Positions 51,925 to 60,687 of a stretch of 64,000 bases of DNA are shown here, one piece after another. The notes below the pieces were generated by a model. That model was not told where the DNA came from. It ran no database searches and worked only from the letters and a program-made list of their open reading frames with translations. Made by a program: the position numbers and the translations under genes. Position 1 is the first letter of the stretch; each line of letters begins with the position of its first letter. Origin of the DNA: an uncultured Methylococcaceae bacterium (lineage in GTDB: Bacteria > Pseudomonadota > Gammaproteobacteria > Methylococcales > Methylococcaceae); assembly GCA_903859815.1 (NCBI GenBank), contig CAIOOA010000228.1:19609-83608 (forward strand), given 5' to 3'.

Positions 51925-52363
51925 AAAGTACTTTGCTTGGTTTTAGAGTACGAAAAAAAAAAATGAATTACAACACGAATAACAAGCCCATAAAAAAATT
52001 AATTATTTCCTTAAGATAAACAATGCCTTCACCAAGAATCACCCCAAGAGGCAATGTGGTCTATTTGAAGCGAAACAGAATACGGGTTTCCGAGCAAGGC
52101 TCTGATGAGGTTGCTGGGTGTTGGCTAAGCAGGAAAATGCCTAGAAACCAGCACGGATGCTGTTTTCTAGGCCATGCTAGTCGTGAGTGAAGGTGACGTT
52201 AACAGTGTGTCGAATTTAGCACAACCTTTGGCAATGGAGTACGCCAGAGGTTGCCTTCCCTGGACGATGGATACCGGCATCCATGCCGGTATGACGGCTT
52301 AACTTAATGGCAGTTACGCCGGAGCGTGGGAGCGATCAACGCCCTAGGGGTTCAAATCATCAC
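51925..52363. other. 440-bp spacer between degQ-like gene and PEP-CTERM pair
   Basis: No gene seen. It contains a hairpin at 52139-52172 (14-bp stem, one mismatch, GCCTAGAAA arms; on the minus strand followed by ATTTTCC), possibly ending transcription of the protease gene. It also holds a half MITE with the palindrome ACCGGCATCCATGCCGGT at about 52271-52288. Confidence 0.6.
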
Positions 52364-53818
52364 TTATCCCAATTCCACCGGCACAAACAAGCGGCTATTG
52401 CCACGCTGAACCAATAACGCGATACGCTTGTCGGCTTTGGTGACATATTCCCGCAATTCATTGGGGTCGGCAACGGCATGACCGTTAACTGCCAGCACCA
52501 CATCGCCGCGCTGAATGCCAGCCCGCTCTGCCGCGCCCGTGACCCGTTCCACCACTAAACCGCCATCCACGTCGGATTGCCTACCCTCTTGCGGGGATAA
52601 TGGACGAACCGCCAAGCCTAGCCGACTCTTCGCCAATTCCGGCGGAACCTCATTGGCTTGTGCCACTTCCTCGGCGGCGGTGGTCTTGATGTCGATTTGC
52701 TTTTCACTACCCTCGCGCCACAGGGTCAAACTCGCTTCGGTTCCGGGTTTCAAGTCCGACACATAACGGGCCAATTCCGAAGGCTCTTGGATGGTATGCC
52801 CGTCGAACTTCAAGATGATGTCACCCGGCTTGATCCCTGCTTTGTCCGCCGGGCCACCCTCCGGCACGGTGTCCACCAATACGCCTTGTGGCTTGTCCAA
52901 ACCGAAGGATTCGGCCAGCGATTGGTTCAGCGCTTGCACACCAACCCCAATCCGCCCACGGCTGACTTTACCGCTTTGCAGCAACTGGTCGCCAACTTTC
53001 AGCGCCACGTCGATGGGAATGGCAAAGGATAGCCCTTGGTAACCCCCGGTGCGGCTGTAGATTTGCGAGTTGATACCAATGACCTCGCCCTTCAAATTAA
53101 ACAGCGGGCCACCCGAATTCCCCGGATTCACCGCCACGTCGGTCTGAATGAATGGCACATAGCCTTCATCGGGCAGCGAACGCGACTTGGCCGAGACGAT
53201 GCCAGCAGTGACACTGTTCTCAAAACCAAATGGAGCGCCTATCGCCACCACCCATTCGCCTACGCCGGTCTGGGCCGGGTCGCCTAGCGTCACCGTGGGA
53301 AGATTCTTCGCATCAATCTTCAACACGGCGGTATCGGTGGGTTTGTCCACTCCGACCACTTTGGCTTTGAATTCGCGCTTATCCGTCAACTTGACCGTGA
53401 CTTCCGAAGCGCCATCGACCACATGGGCGTTGGTGATGATGACCCCTTCCGGGCGGATGATGAAACCCGAACCCATGCCGTGGGTGGGTGCCTCACCATT
53501 GGGTTGCCCCGGCGCTTGGAAGCGGCGGAAGAATTCATACATCGGGTCGTTGGGGTCGAGTTGCGGCATTTCCGTCATTGCCACCTTGGCGTGACCACTG
53601 ACGCTGATGTTCACCACGGCAGGCCCATTCTTCGCCACGAGGGCGGAAAAATCGGGCAAGGCCGCCATGACGACAGGCGATGGCGCACCGCTCACGGCAT
53701 TCACCGGAGTGACCGGCACTGGCTTGGCATTCAGTTCGTCAATGTTCGCATACACCGTACCAGCGACAGCGGCAACAGCCAAGGCGATCATAGTAAGACG
53801 GAAGGTTTTTGCTTGCAT
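52364..53818 (-). CDS. Do-family periplasmic serine protease (DegP/DegQ/MucD-like)
   Basis: A 484-residue protein with an N-terminal signal peptide (about residues 1-24), a trypsin-like domain with ITNAHVV (catalytic His near 127), TDTAVLKID (Asp near 157) and GNSGGPLFN (Ser near 231), and two PDZ domains (about 270-360 and 385-475). It would degrade or chaperone misfolded envelope proteins. ATG 53818 has GAGG 8 bases upstream; ATG 53836 is an alternative. Confidence 0.93.
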   Translation of the reverse strand: MQAKTFRLTMIALAVAAVAGTVYANIDELNAKPVPVTPVNAVSGAPSPVVMAALPDFSALVAKNGPAVVNISVSGHAKVAMTEMPQLDPNDPMYEFFRRFQAPGQPNGEAPTHGMGSGFIIRPEGVIITNAHVVDGASEVTVKLTDKREFKAKVVGVDKPTDTAVLKIDAKNLPTVTLGDPAQTGVGEWVVAIGAPFGFENSVTAGIVSAKSRSLPDEGYVPFIQTDVAVNPGNSGGPLFNLKGEVIGINSQIYSRTGGYQGLSFAIPIDVALKVGDQLLQSGKVSRGRIGVGVQALNQSLAESFGLDKPQGVLVDTVPEGGPADKAGIKPGDIILKFDGHTIQEPSELARYVSDLKPGTEASLTLWREGSEKQIDIKTTAAEEVAQANEVPPELAKSRLGLAVRPLSPQEGRQSDVDGGLVVERVTGAAERAGIQRGDVVLAVNGHAVADPNELREYVTKADKRIALLVQRGNSRLFVPVELG

Positions 53819-53895
53819 GGATGTTTCCTCATTCATAAAACCGCGATTAAGTCCGCGTATGGTGAGTACTTTACGGAGAGAGTCTTAAAGCAAAC

Positions 53896-55062
53896 TTAAA
53901 TCAAAGCGCTCAATCCTGCCAATAATCGGTTCAAGCCCTCCGTTGCCGTTTCCTCATCCAATGCACCATAGGCAATGCGCAAGTAGCAACCCTGCTCCAA
54001 GCCGAAGGCGACACCCGGAATGACCGCCACACCATGCTCCCGAATCAAACGTTCGGCCAAAGACAACGAATCAACATCGGTTTGAACTTTTAATAGAATA
54101 TAAAACGCCCCATCGGCTGGCGGGATATGGCAAAACTGACTAACGGAATTAAGCCCCTCCATCATCATTTGTCGAACCTTTGCCGTGGTTTTTAGCTTTT
54201 CCCGACAATAGCCCGAACCCGCCTCTAACGCACCCATCGCCGCATGTTGCGACACCAACGCAGGGCAAATCAAATTCGTGTCTTGCGCTTTTAGCACGGC
54301 TGGGTACATGGCCTCAGGGATGACCATGTAACCAATCCGCCAACTGGCAAATCCGTAGGCTTTGGACAGCGAATACAAGGAAACCGTGTGCTGTGAAGAA
54401 TCGGCAATCGAACTAGGGGAAAAATGGCGGGCATCGCCATAGATAAAATTCTCATAAGCCTCGTCGCTGATGTGGTAGATGCCGGCTTCCTTGCAGAGTG
54501 CGTTGACCTTGCGTAAATCACTTTCAGCATAAACCGCACCCGAGGGATTGTTGGGCGAAATGGTCACCACTGCACGGGTTCTTTCAGTGATGGCTGAACG
54601 TATTGCCTCGGGCTGCAACCTGAAGTCCTCATCGGTTGGCACCAGCACTGGTTTGCAGTTCAACATGCGAATAGCCATTTCTTGATTGAAATAATAAGGC
54701 ACAGGCAGGATGACTTCGTCGCCCGGATCGGTGATCGCAAAAAGGGTATTCAGAAAACCCATGTTAGCACCCGCCGTGACAACCACTTTCCTCCCGGATA
54801 GGTGGATGCCATTTTCCGTTGCCAATTTGTGTTCAATCAGTTCCAACAAAGGCGCTATTCCATGCACTGGGCCATATTTATGATGATTCGGCTGGTCAAA
54901 AAAATGGGAAATCCTGGTTCGCGCAGACTCCGGTGGGCCATACCAAGATACGCCCTGCCCCAGCGAAACCGTTCCAGGATTTGCGCGTATCAACTCGCCG
55001 ATGACGGGAATGATGGGGGACTGCACCGCTGACATGCGGAGGCTTAAAGGAATGTGGGCCAT
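53896..55062 (-). CDS. PLP-dependent aminotransferase, class I/II
   Basis: A 388-residue fold-type I enzyme: VSLGQGVSWYGPPES near 32, the YGPVHGIAPLLELIEHKL segment, VTAGANMGFLNTLFAI near 92, SPNNPSGAVY near 168, DEAYENFIYG near 200 and the PLP lysine in YSLSKAYGFASWRIGY near 232. It resembles aspartate/methionine/arogenate-type aminotransferases; the Ser-Trp in GQGVSW differs from standard AspC. Substrate unknown. It is divergent from the lectin gene, with a 29-bp motif in the shared spacer. Confidence 0.85.
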   Translation of the reverse strand: MAHIPLSLRMSAVQSPIIPVIGELIRANPGTVSLGQGVSWYGPPESARTRISHFFDQPNHHKYGPVHGIAPLLELIEHKLATENGIHLSGRKVVVTAGANMGFLNTLFAITDPGDEVILPVPYYFNQEMAIRMLNCKPVLVPTDEDFRLQPEAIRSAITERTRAVVTISPNNPSGAVYAESDLRKVNALCKEAGIYHISDEAYENFIYGDARHFSPSSIADSSQHTVSLYSLSKAYGFASWRIGYMVIPEAMYPAVLKAQDTNLICPALVSQHAAMGALEAGSGYCREKLKTTAKVRQMMMEGLNSVSQFCHIPPADGAFYILLKVQTDVDSLSLAERLIREHGVAVIPGVAFGLEQGCYLRIAYGALDEETATEGLNRLLAGLSALI

Positions 55063-55164
55063 GCTTGAGTTCTTTCACGTAAATTGAGTGATTTTAGCCC
55101 ATTTTTCCGTTCAACACGCCTAGGCAAGCTTGGTCGGTCACAAAAAAACTTCCGTTTTCACCCC

Positions 55165-55193
55165 AAAAATCAGATTTTTTCCGATATACAAGC
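55165..55193 (-). repeat. 29-bp motif, inverse copy of 48943-48971
   Basis: Exact reverse complement of 48943-48971; the match stops sharply on both sides. Located in the spacer between the divergent aminotransferase and lectin genes. Confidence 0.85.
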
Positions 55194-55317
55194 CAATTTG
55201 CCCATGGGACTATTGTTATTTGCTTCGGTAGGGTCAGTCTAATTCGTTGCATTCTGAGTGCAGCAACTTTTTGACCTAATTCATGCACTCTATATCTTCT
55301 CATTTTGGAGCTTAGCC

Positions 55318-56046
55318 ATGTCATATGCGAATGTCATCACTACAGGTAATAAACTCAGTGTAAATGACTCGCTGGTTTCCCCTCAAGGAAAGTATCAATT
55401 AACTTATCAGAGCGATGGCAACCTAGTGTTGCATAGCTTGCCCAGTAAAGAACCTATATGGGCATCGAATACCGCAGGGACCACGCCAAAGAGTGCTACC
55501 ATGCAAGCTGACGGAAATTGGGTGATCAGGAGCACCTCAGGGCAAGTTTGGGCATCCAATACTAGTGAGTACCCAAGTTCCATCCTCGCACTCCAAGATG
55601 ACGGGAATATTGTCATTTATTATGGCGGGGTGGATGTATGGTCATCGAATACGTGCCATACACCTAGATGTGATATTCTAAATCCTAATCAAGCACTCTT
55701 TGTCAACAATGCGCTCACTTCACTCAACGGTAACTATCAATTGATTTTTCATGAAGATGGCCGTTTAGTTCTGTATGAGGTGGCCGGGAACAAACCACTT
55801 TGGATATCGAATACCACTGGTCATAATCCGCATCATGCCATCATGCAAACTGATGGTGATTTGGTTGTGCATGACCTCAAAGGGAATATCTTGTGGTCCT
55901 CTGGTTCGTCAACCGGGTCAAACACCCATGGCGCATGGCTGATTCTTCAAGATGACGGGAATCTTGTGGTATATTATGACAATGAACCCTTATGGTCATC
56001 CAACACTCATCAAGCCCATCATCAGCCACGGACTGCATTGGCCTAG
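55318..56046 (+). CDS. Tandem bulb-type (monocot mannose-binding) lectin, LlpA bacteriocin-like
   Basis: A 242-residue protein made almost entirely of two B-lectin (beta-prism II) domains, about residues 1-115 and 120-235. Each has three QxDxNxVxY-type sugar sites, complete or altered: YQSDGNLVLHS, MQADGNWVIRS and LQDDGNIVIYY in the first, FHEDGRLVLYE, MQTDGDLVVHD and LQDDGNLVVYY in the second. No signal peptide or membrane segment. Two MMBL domains without other domains are the layout of LlpA lectin-like bacteriocins, which are about 250-280 residues. ATG 55318 has GGAG 7 bases upstream. Bacteriocin function is inferred from architecture only. Confidence 0.85.
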   Translation: MSYANVITTGNKLSVNDSLVSPQGKYQLTYQSDGNLVLHSLPSKEPIWASNTAGTTPKSATMQADGNWVIRSTSGQVWASNTSEYPSSILALQDDGNIVIYYGGVDVWSSNTCHTPRCDILNPNQALFVNNALTSLNGNYQLIFHEDGRLVLYEVAGNKPLWISNTTGHNPHHAIMQTDGDLVVHDLKGNILWSSGSSTGSNTHGAWLILQDDGNLVVYYDNEPLWSSNTHQAHHQPRTALA

Positions 56047-56246
56047 GTCACCTATCGCCGAATCGTGCATGTCTGCATTGTGAGCTTGAGAGAAAGCCAA
56101 AATCGCTCCGAAATCACTCACCAAAAAGGGAAAAATGCGTAAAATTTTAGCTTTGTGGGGTGTGATTTGACACTCGCCCACACTCAGTTCACTCAATCGC
56201 AGCACTGATTGCAGTCTGCACAACTATGTCATTTTAGAGAATTGCC

Positions 56247-56627
56247 ATGATCAAATTAACGGCCGACCTTAACGCAAATTATCAACGTTTCATCGAAAGC
56301 ATTTTGGATTCCGGGCAAGTATGGGGGCTGCAATCCGAAGATGGATGGGTGGTTGTGGATTCAACAGAATTTGAGGATTCGGAAGTCATGCCATTTTGGT
56401 CCGAAGAAGCCTTTGCCAAAGCGCATTGCGTTGGTGAGTGGGCTCACTTCCGCCCCGTGTCAATGGATTTGGATGAATTCGTGGAGGATTGGCTGGCTGG
56501 CATGGCGGAAGACGGCATTTTGGTTGGACCCAACTGGAATGATGACCTTGATGGTTTGGAGGTCGAACCGGATGATTTAAACCAACAGTTGACTGGCGAA
56601 ACTGACGAAAACGTAACCCATCACTGA
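56247..56627 (+). CDS. DUF2750 domain protein
   Basis: A 126-residue acidic protein: YQRFIESILDSGQVWGLQSEDGWVV, VMPFWSEEAFAKAHCVGEWAHFRPVSMDLDEFVEDWLAGMAEDGILVGPNW covers the whole DUF2750 domain. Function unknown; members are cytoplasmic. GAATTGCC precedes the ATG, with no strong ribosome site. 26 bases separate it from the SUI1-like gene, so they may be cotranscribed. Confidence 0.8.
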   Translation: MIKLTADLNANYQRFIESILDSGQVWGLQSEDGWVVVDSTEFEDSEVMPFWSEEAFAKAHCVGEWAHFRPVSMDLDEFVEDWLAGMAEDGILVGPNWNDDLDGLEVEPDDLNQQLTGETDENVTHH

Positions 56628-56653
56628 ACCAAGTCTTACTAAAACGGCTTTCC

Positions 56654-56995
56654 ATGGGCATTGTTTACTCCACGGATCAAGGCAGGATTTGCCCAGACTG
56701 TGGAAAACCAGTGGCATCCTGTGTTTGCGGAAAAAAGCCAAGATCCCCCAAGGGTGACGGAATTGTCAGGGTAGGGAGGGAAACCAAAGGTCGCAAAGGC
56801 GCTGGAGTCACTGTCATCACAGGCATCTTGGCAACTGACGAAGATTTGAAAGCAATGGCAAAGGAATTGAAGGCCCGTTGCGGTAGTGGTGGCACTGTGA
56901 AGGATGGCGTCATCGAAATTCAAGGCGACCATCGGGACTTAGTGATTGCAGAACTTGCCAAACGCGGCATCAAAGCTAAACGCGCAGGCGGCTAA
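56654..56995 (+). CDS. yciH: SUI1/eIF1-like translation factor (YciH)
   Basis: A 113-residue protein. A short Cys-rich N-terminus (CPDCGKPVASCVCG, possible zinc site) is followed by the SUI1 domain: VRVGRETKGRKGAGVTVITGI near 39-59, LKAMAKELKARCGSGGTVKDGVIEIQGDHRD near 67-97. YciH-type proteins act like eIF1 on the 30S subunit. Position between DUF2750 and a glutaredoxin gives no extra clue. Confidence 0.93.
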   Translation: MGIVYSTDQGRICPDCGKPVASCVCGKKPRSPKGDGIVRVGRETKGRKGAGVTVITGILATDEDLKAMAKELKARCGSGGTVKDGVIEIQGDHRDLVIAELAKRGIKAKRAGG

Positions 56996-57126
56996 TGCCA
57001 GAGCAACCGATGCCATAAGCTTCCAATAGTCAAAGCCAAACCATTGGCTGTTGGGCGCATGAAGCTCATCGCTGAGATTACATGAACGGGTCATTCAAGG
57101 GTTTTAGGCATTTCTTCGAGGAGCCG

Positions 57127-57483
57127 ATGTCCAAAATAAAAATTCTTCTCCTAGGTTGCCTAGTCGTTGGCCTTTATCAGAATTGGGAACTGATCGGCAA
57201 CACTCTTTCCCCGCCACCTGCTGTAACTGTATCCGGTCCCGTCCATATTGTGCTTTACGCCACACAGTGGTGTGGTTATTGTGCCAAGACGCGAAAATTT
57301 TTTGCTAGAAACAGCATTCCCTACCAAGAGTTGGATGTGGAAAAATCGGAACAAGGTCGGATTGATTACCAAAAGTTCGGAGGGGGTGGGGTTCCCATCA
57401 TCGTCCTCAACGGTTCCACTGTTATTCGTGGATTTGACCCCGAAGCCATACAAGAGGCTTTGCAGCAAAAGACTTTGGAATGA
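57127..57483 (+). CDS. Membrane-anchored or exported glutaredoxin-like protein
   Basis: About 118 residues. An N-terminal hydrophobic segment (IKILLLGCLVVGLY, residues 4-17) is a signal or anchor. A glutaredoxin domain follows with YATQWCGYCAKTRKFF (redox CGYC near 50), GVPIIVLNG (cis-Pro) and the C-terminal VIRGF segment. It probably reduces disulfides in the periplasm or at the membrane. ATG 57127 was chosen because it directly precedes the hydrophobic segment; ATG 57082 is also possible. The next gene starts 6 bases after its stop. Confidence 0.82.
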   Translation: MSKIKILLLGCLVVGLYQNWELIGNTLSPPPAVTVSGPVHIVLYATQWCGYCAKTRKFFARNSIPYQELDVEKSEQGRIDYQKFGGGGVPIIVLNGSTVIRGFDPEAIQEALQQKTLE

Positions 57484-57489
57484 AATGAG

Positions 57490-58053
57490 ATGAAATGGCA
57501 GATCATTGCCTTAATCGCCGGGTTTGTCCTGCTGGCCATAATTCTTAAATGGCTTTTTTTTGGTGGAAGGAAACCCTCCCGGTATCCGTATCAAAGACGC
57601 AGCCTATTATTTTCCCCTGATGACAGGGTCTTTTTTCGTGCATTGCAAAATGCTGTGGGGACGGAATACGAGATATTTGGCAAAATCAGTGTCTGCGACA
57701 TCATCGCCCCAAACAAATCTGCATCGGGCATGGCCGCGAAAAATGCCTTTAAACCCTTGGAGGGACGCCATTTTGACTTCATCCTTTGCGAAAAAAACTC
57801 CCTGAGCGTCGCATGTGCCGTACAATTGCTAGACAAAACCGGTCAGACACGCATCGAAGACGAAGATCCTCTAATCGAAATTTGCGCGAACTTGGGGCTG
57901 CCTTTGGTCAACTTCCCTGTCATGCCCGAGTATTCCGCAGACAACATTCGGGATAATTTACGCAAGGCACTGGAACGGGAGCCATTGTTGTTAGTGGAAA
58001 CGGGCGGACGCAAAGAACCTCGCATTTCTAACTTGAGCGATATGAATTTTTAA
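57490..58053 (+). CDS. DUF2726 domain protein, membrane-anchored
   Basis: A 187-residue protein. One N-terminal membrane helix (IIALIAGFVLLAIILKWLFF), then the DUF2726 domain (SLLFSPDDRVFFRALQNAVG...IFGKISVCDII and HFDFILCEKNSLSVACAVQLLD), a fold distantly related to restriction-type nucleases but without established activity. Encoded right after the glutaredoxin, probably one transcript. Function unknown. Confidence 0.82.
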   Translation: MKWQIIALIAGFVLLAIILKWLFFGGRKPSRYPYQRRSLLFSPDDRVFFRALQNAVGTEYEIFGKISVCDIIAPNKSASGMAAKNAFKPLEGRHFDFILCEKNSLSVACAVQLLDKTGQTRIEDEDPLIEICANLGLPLVNFPVMPEYSADNIRDNLRKALEREPLLLVETGGRKEPRISNLSDMNF

Positions 58054-58141
58054 GCCAGGAAAGTTGCTAAGCAAGTCTCTGGCCTATCCTTATCGACTAT
58101 TTCCGGGTATCTTAGTCGGACTGTAACGCCCAATGGGTCCA

Positions 58142-58169
58142 ACACACTTCGTGTGTCATCATTTTTTTT
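58142..58169 (+). terminator. Possible terminator before tatA
   Basis: Short stem ACACAC / GTGTGT with a 3-base loop, followed a few bases later by eight T (58162-58169). It may end the upstream DUF2726 transcript. The stem is only 6 bp, so support is modest. Confidence 0.45.
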
Positions 58170-58189
58170 ATATTGAGGAGTAATCAACA

Positions 58190-58405
58190 ATGGGTATAGG
58201 CATCTGGGAGCTCGTGCTCCTGTTACTGATTGTCGTTGTGGTCTTTGGAACCAAAAAGTTAAAAACCATCGGTGGCGATCTCGGCGGCGCGATCAAAAGC
58301 TTCCGCAGCGCAATGAGTGAGCCTGAAGAAGCCAAGCCTGTCGAACGGGCACGCACCATTGATGGCGAGGCCGAGGTGGTATCCGACAATAAAGACAAAA
58401 CCTAA
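58190..58405 (+). CDS. tatA: Sec-independent translocase subunit TatA
   Basis: A 71-residue protein with one N-terminal membrane helix ([17 protein letters not shown]), the family-typical Phe-Gly hinge followed by an amphipathic helix ([22 protein letters not shown]), and an acidic tail. TatA oligomers form the translocation pore for folded Tat substrates. GAGGAG lies about 8 bases before ATG. First gene of tatABC. Confidence 0.95.
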   Translation: MGIGIWELVLLLLIVVVVFGTKKLKTIGGDLGGAIKSFRSAMSEPEEAKPVERARTIDGEAEVVSDNKDKT

Positions 58406-58420
58406 TAGTAATCAGCCATC

Positions 58421-58732
58421 ATGTTCGACGTTGGCTTTTCAGAAATGGTGTTAGTGGGTTTGATCGCTCTACTCGTTTTCGGGCCGGAACGCCTGCCCCG
58501 TGTTGCCAAGGAAGCAGCCCTGTGGATCAGGAAGGCTCGCTCCATGGCTTCCTCAGTCAAGCAAGAGATTGACAGGGAATTGCAACTGCAAGACTTGAAG
58601 GAGTCCATGGACAAACAAAAGCGCGAGATGGAAAGAATGTTGCTGGCTGACAATAGCGCCAACAAACCAACAAAGGATACTCATCTAACAGTGGATTCCA
58701 AAAACGACCCATCCGAGGGGATGCATGAGTAG
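58421..58732 (+). CDS. tatB: Sec-independent translocase subunit TatB
   Basis: A 103-residue protein beginning MFDVGFSEMVLVGLIALLVFGPERLP, the canonical TatB start with Glu in the membrane helix and the FGPERLP hinge, then an amphipathic helix and a charged tail. TatB with TatC forms the receptor for twin-arginine signal peptides. It overlaps tatC by 8 bases. Confidence 0.95.
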   Translation: MFDVGFSEMVLVGLIALLVFGPERLPRVAKEAALWIRKARSMASSVKQEIDRELQLQDLKESMDKQKREMERMLLADNSANKPTKDTHLTVDSKNDPSEGMHE

Positions 58733-59537
58733 CGCCGACAGCTTCGACCATGAACAGCCGTTTGTCTCCCATCTGGTCGAGCTAAGAAACCGGCTGCTAC
58801 GCTCAATCATCTTCATTTTCGTGTTATTTTTCGGTTTGGCATTCTATGCCAATGAAATCTATGCTTACTTGGCCGGCCCATTGCTAAAGCACATGCCGGC
58901 GGGTAGCCAGATGATCGCCATTGATGTGGCGTCCCCTTTCCTGACCCCATTCAAACTGACTTTGGTATTGTCTGTCTTTCTGTCCGCCCCTTTCATCCTT
59001 TACCAAGCATGGGCCTTTGTGGCACCGGGCCTGTACCGACACGAGCGCAGGCTCGTGCTGCCGCTGTTAGTGTCGAGTAGCATACTGTTTTATGCCGGCA
59101 TTGCGTTTGCTTACTATGTTTTATTTCCGTTGTTGTTTGCTTTCATTAACACGACAGCCCCAGCGGGTGTGACCGTGATGACAGACATCAGCAAGTATTT
59201 AGACTTCGTGCTGACCATGTTCTTCGCCTTTGGCATTTCCTTTGAAGTGCCTATCTTCACGATCTTGCTGGTCTGGACGGGTGTCGTCAGTCGTGAGTCC
59301 CTGATTGATAAGCGGCCTTACATTATCGTACTGGCTTTTTTCATCGGAGCAGTGCTGACCCCGCCAGACCCGGTGTCCCAAACCTTGTTGGCAGTCCCGA
59401 TGTGGCTGCTATTCGAACTGGGCCTGTTCTTTTCGCGTTTTTTCAATGCCGACAGGAATGAGGAACAAAACCCTGAATTGCTTTTGACTGAACCCGATGG
59501 AAAAACCAACCAACACATGGCAAGCCCAGAGGATTGA
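58725..59537 (+). CDS. tatC: Sec-independent translocase subunit TatC
   Basis: A 270-residue polytopic protein: PFVSHLVELRNRLLRS at the N-terminus (conserved HLxELRxRL), six membrane helices, ALFKLTLVLS-like periplasmic loop, and SFEVPIFTILLVWTGVVSR near 170. It binds the twin-arginine signal peptide. The C-terminal tail after about residue 240 is hydrophilic. Confidence 0.95.
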   Translation: MSSADSFDHEQPFVSHLVELRNRLLRSIIFIFVLFFGLAFYANEIYAYLAGPLLKHMPAGSQMIAIDVASPFLTPFKLTLVLSVFLSAPFILYQAWAFVAPGLYRHERRLVLPLLVSSSILFYAGIAFAYYVLFPLLFAFINTTAPAGVTVMTDISKYLDFVLTMFFAFGISFEVPIFTILLVWTGVVSRESLIDKRPYIIVLAFFIGAVLTPPDPVSQTLLAVPMWLLFELGLFFSRFFNADRNEEQNPELLLTEPDGKTNQHMASPED

Positions 59538-59550
59538 CAGCCTAACCTGA

Positions 59551-60282
59551 ATGATTGTCTTATTCACCGATTTTGGCCCGTCTGGACCCTATTTGGGCCA
59601 AATGGAGGCTGTGCTGAAGTTGAATGCACCAGGAATGGACATTGTCAACCTAGTCAGCGATGCCCCGACGGGAGAACCCCGGCTCGCCGCGTATTTGTTG
59701 GCGGCCTTGTGCAAGCACTTCCCCAAGGGCAGCATTTTCCTCTGCGTGGTGGACCCAGGAGTGGGAGGGGAACGCTTTCCCGTAGTGCTGGAAGCCGACG
59801 GGCGATGGTTTGTCGGGCCAGATAACGGCCTTTTCAATACGGTGGCCGCCCAAGCTGAAAACCTGACGTGGCGCATCATCAGTTGGCGGCCGCCCCATCT
59901 GTCAGCCAGTTTTCATGGCCGCGACCTATTCGCACCCGTTGTGGCAAACCTAGCCCTTGGCGACTTTTCTTGGCATCAGGGCAATTGGACAGGCCCCAGC
60001 ATAAGTGGTTGGCCGGAAGACATAGCCTCCATCATCTATTTCGATCATTACGGCAACGCCATCACCGGTTGGCGTTATTCCGAATCTTTGCAAGGAAGTA
60101 CATTATTGGTCAATGGACGGAGGATTCCCCAAGCCCAGACTTTTAGCGACTTGGGACCGGGCGAACCGTTTTGGTATTGTAACTCCATGGGTTTGGTCGA
60201 AATAGCCGCCAATATGAAGAGGGCCAATGACCTACTGGGACTTCACCTAGGACAAGGCTTCTTGTTTGAGGAAACCCTATGA
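59551..60282 (+). CDS. SAM hydrolase / DUF62-family protein (SAM hydroxide adenosyltransferase-like)
   Basis: A 243-residue protein of the SAM-dependent chlorinase/fluorinase superfamily: VLFTDFGPSGPYLGQMEAVL with the conserved Asp near residue 6, FLCVVDPGVGGER near 71-83, FVGPDNGLF near 92 and SFHGRDLFAPVVANLALG near 113-130 with the Arg/His of the DUF62 triad. Bacterial members hydrolyse S-adenosylmethionine to adenosine and methionine. Halogenase activity is not implied. It overlaps the next small gene by 4 bases (ATGA). Confidence 0.9.
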   Translation: MIVLFTDFGPSGPYLGQMEAVLKLNAPGMDIVNLVSDAPTGEPRLAAYLLAALCKHFPKGSIFLCVVDPGVGGERFPVVLEADGRWFVGPDNGLFNTVAAQAENLTWRIISWRPPHLSASFHGRDLFAPVVANLALGDFSWHQGNWTGPSISGWPEDIASIIYFDHYGNAITGWRYSESLQGSTLLVNGRRIPQAQTFSDLGPGEPFWYCNSMGLVEIAANMKRANDLLGLHLGQGFLFEETL

Positions 60283-60578
60283 AAAAATCCGAAGCTTGGA
60301 CACAACAACGACTAGATCAATGGCGTAAGACCCGTGCAAACGGTAAAAATCATTTCATCTGGACTCATGGCGTAATCCAATGGGGCGGATTCATGTTTTT
60401 CTTTTCCTTAGGATTATTCCAACACAGCCACTATGGCAGTGTTTTCAGCACTCAAGGAAACCTACCGTTTCGGCTAATTTTGGCCTTGTTGGTTTGGATT
60501 TTCGTCGGCTATCTCTATGGTCAGTCTCGTTGGCGGAGAAACGAACAAGAATTCCACTCCCAAAACCCTGGCAAATGA
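60279..60578 (+). CDS. Small two-helix membrane protein
   Basis: A 99-residue protein: charged N-terminus (KKSEAWTQQRLDQWRKTRANGK), then two hydrophobic segments (about residues 33-48 and 63-80), and a charged tail. I do not recognise the family. Its ATG overlaps the stop of the SAM hydrolase gene (60279-60282), indicating translational coupling. Role unknown. Confidence 0.7.
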   Translation: MKKSEAWTQQRLDQWRKTRANGKNHFIWTHGVIQWGGFMFFFSLGLFQHSHYGSVFSTQGNLPFRLILALLVWIFVGYLYGQSRWRRNEQEFHSQNPGK

Positions 60579-60687
60579 AACCGGAGCCTCCAAAACAACC
60601 CTGCCTTTCGGTGCCCCTTTCCTTAAACGGCAAACAATGACCCTTCACCCTTAAGCAAGGCAAGCCTTGCCACTCCTAGCATACCTT

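Noticed and set aside
59551..60282. SAM-dependent halogenase (fluorinase/chlorinase)
   Set aside because: The sequence has the DUF62 features shared by the widespread SAM hydrolases, with no halide-site loop that I can recognise and no halometabolite genes around.
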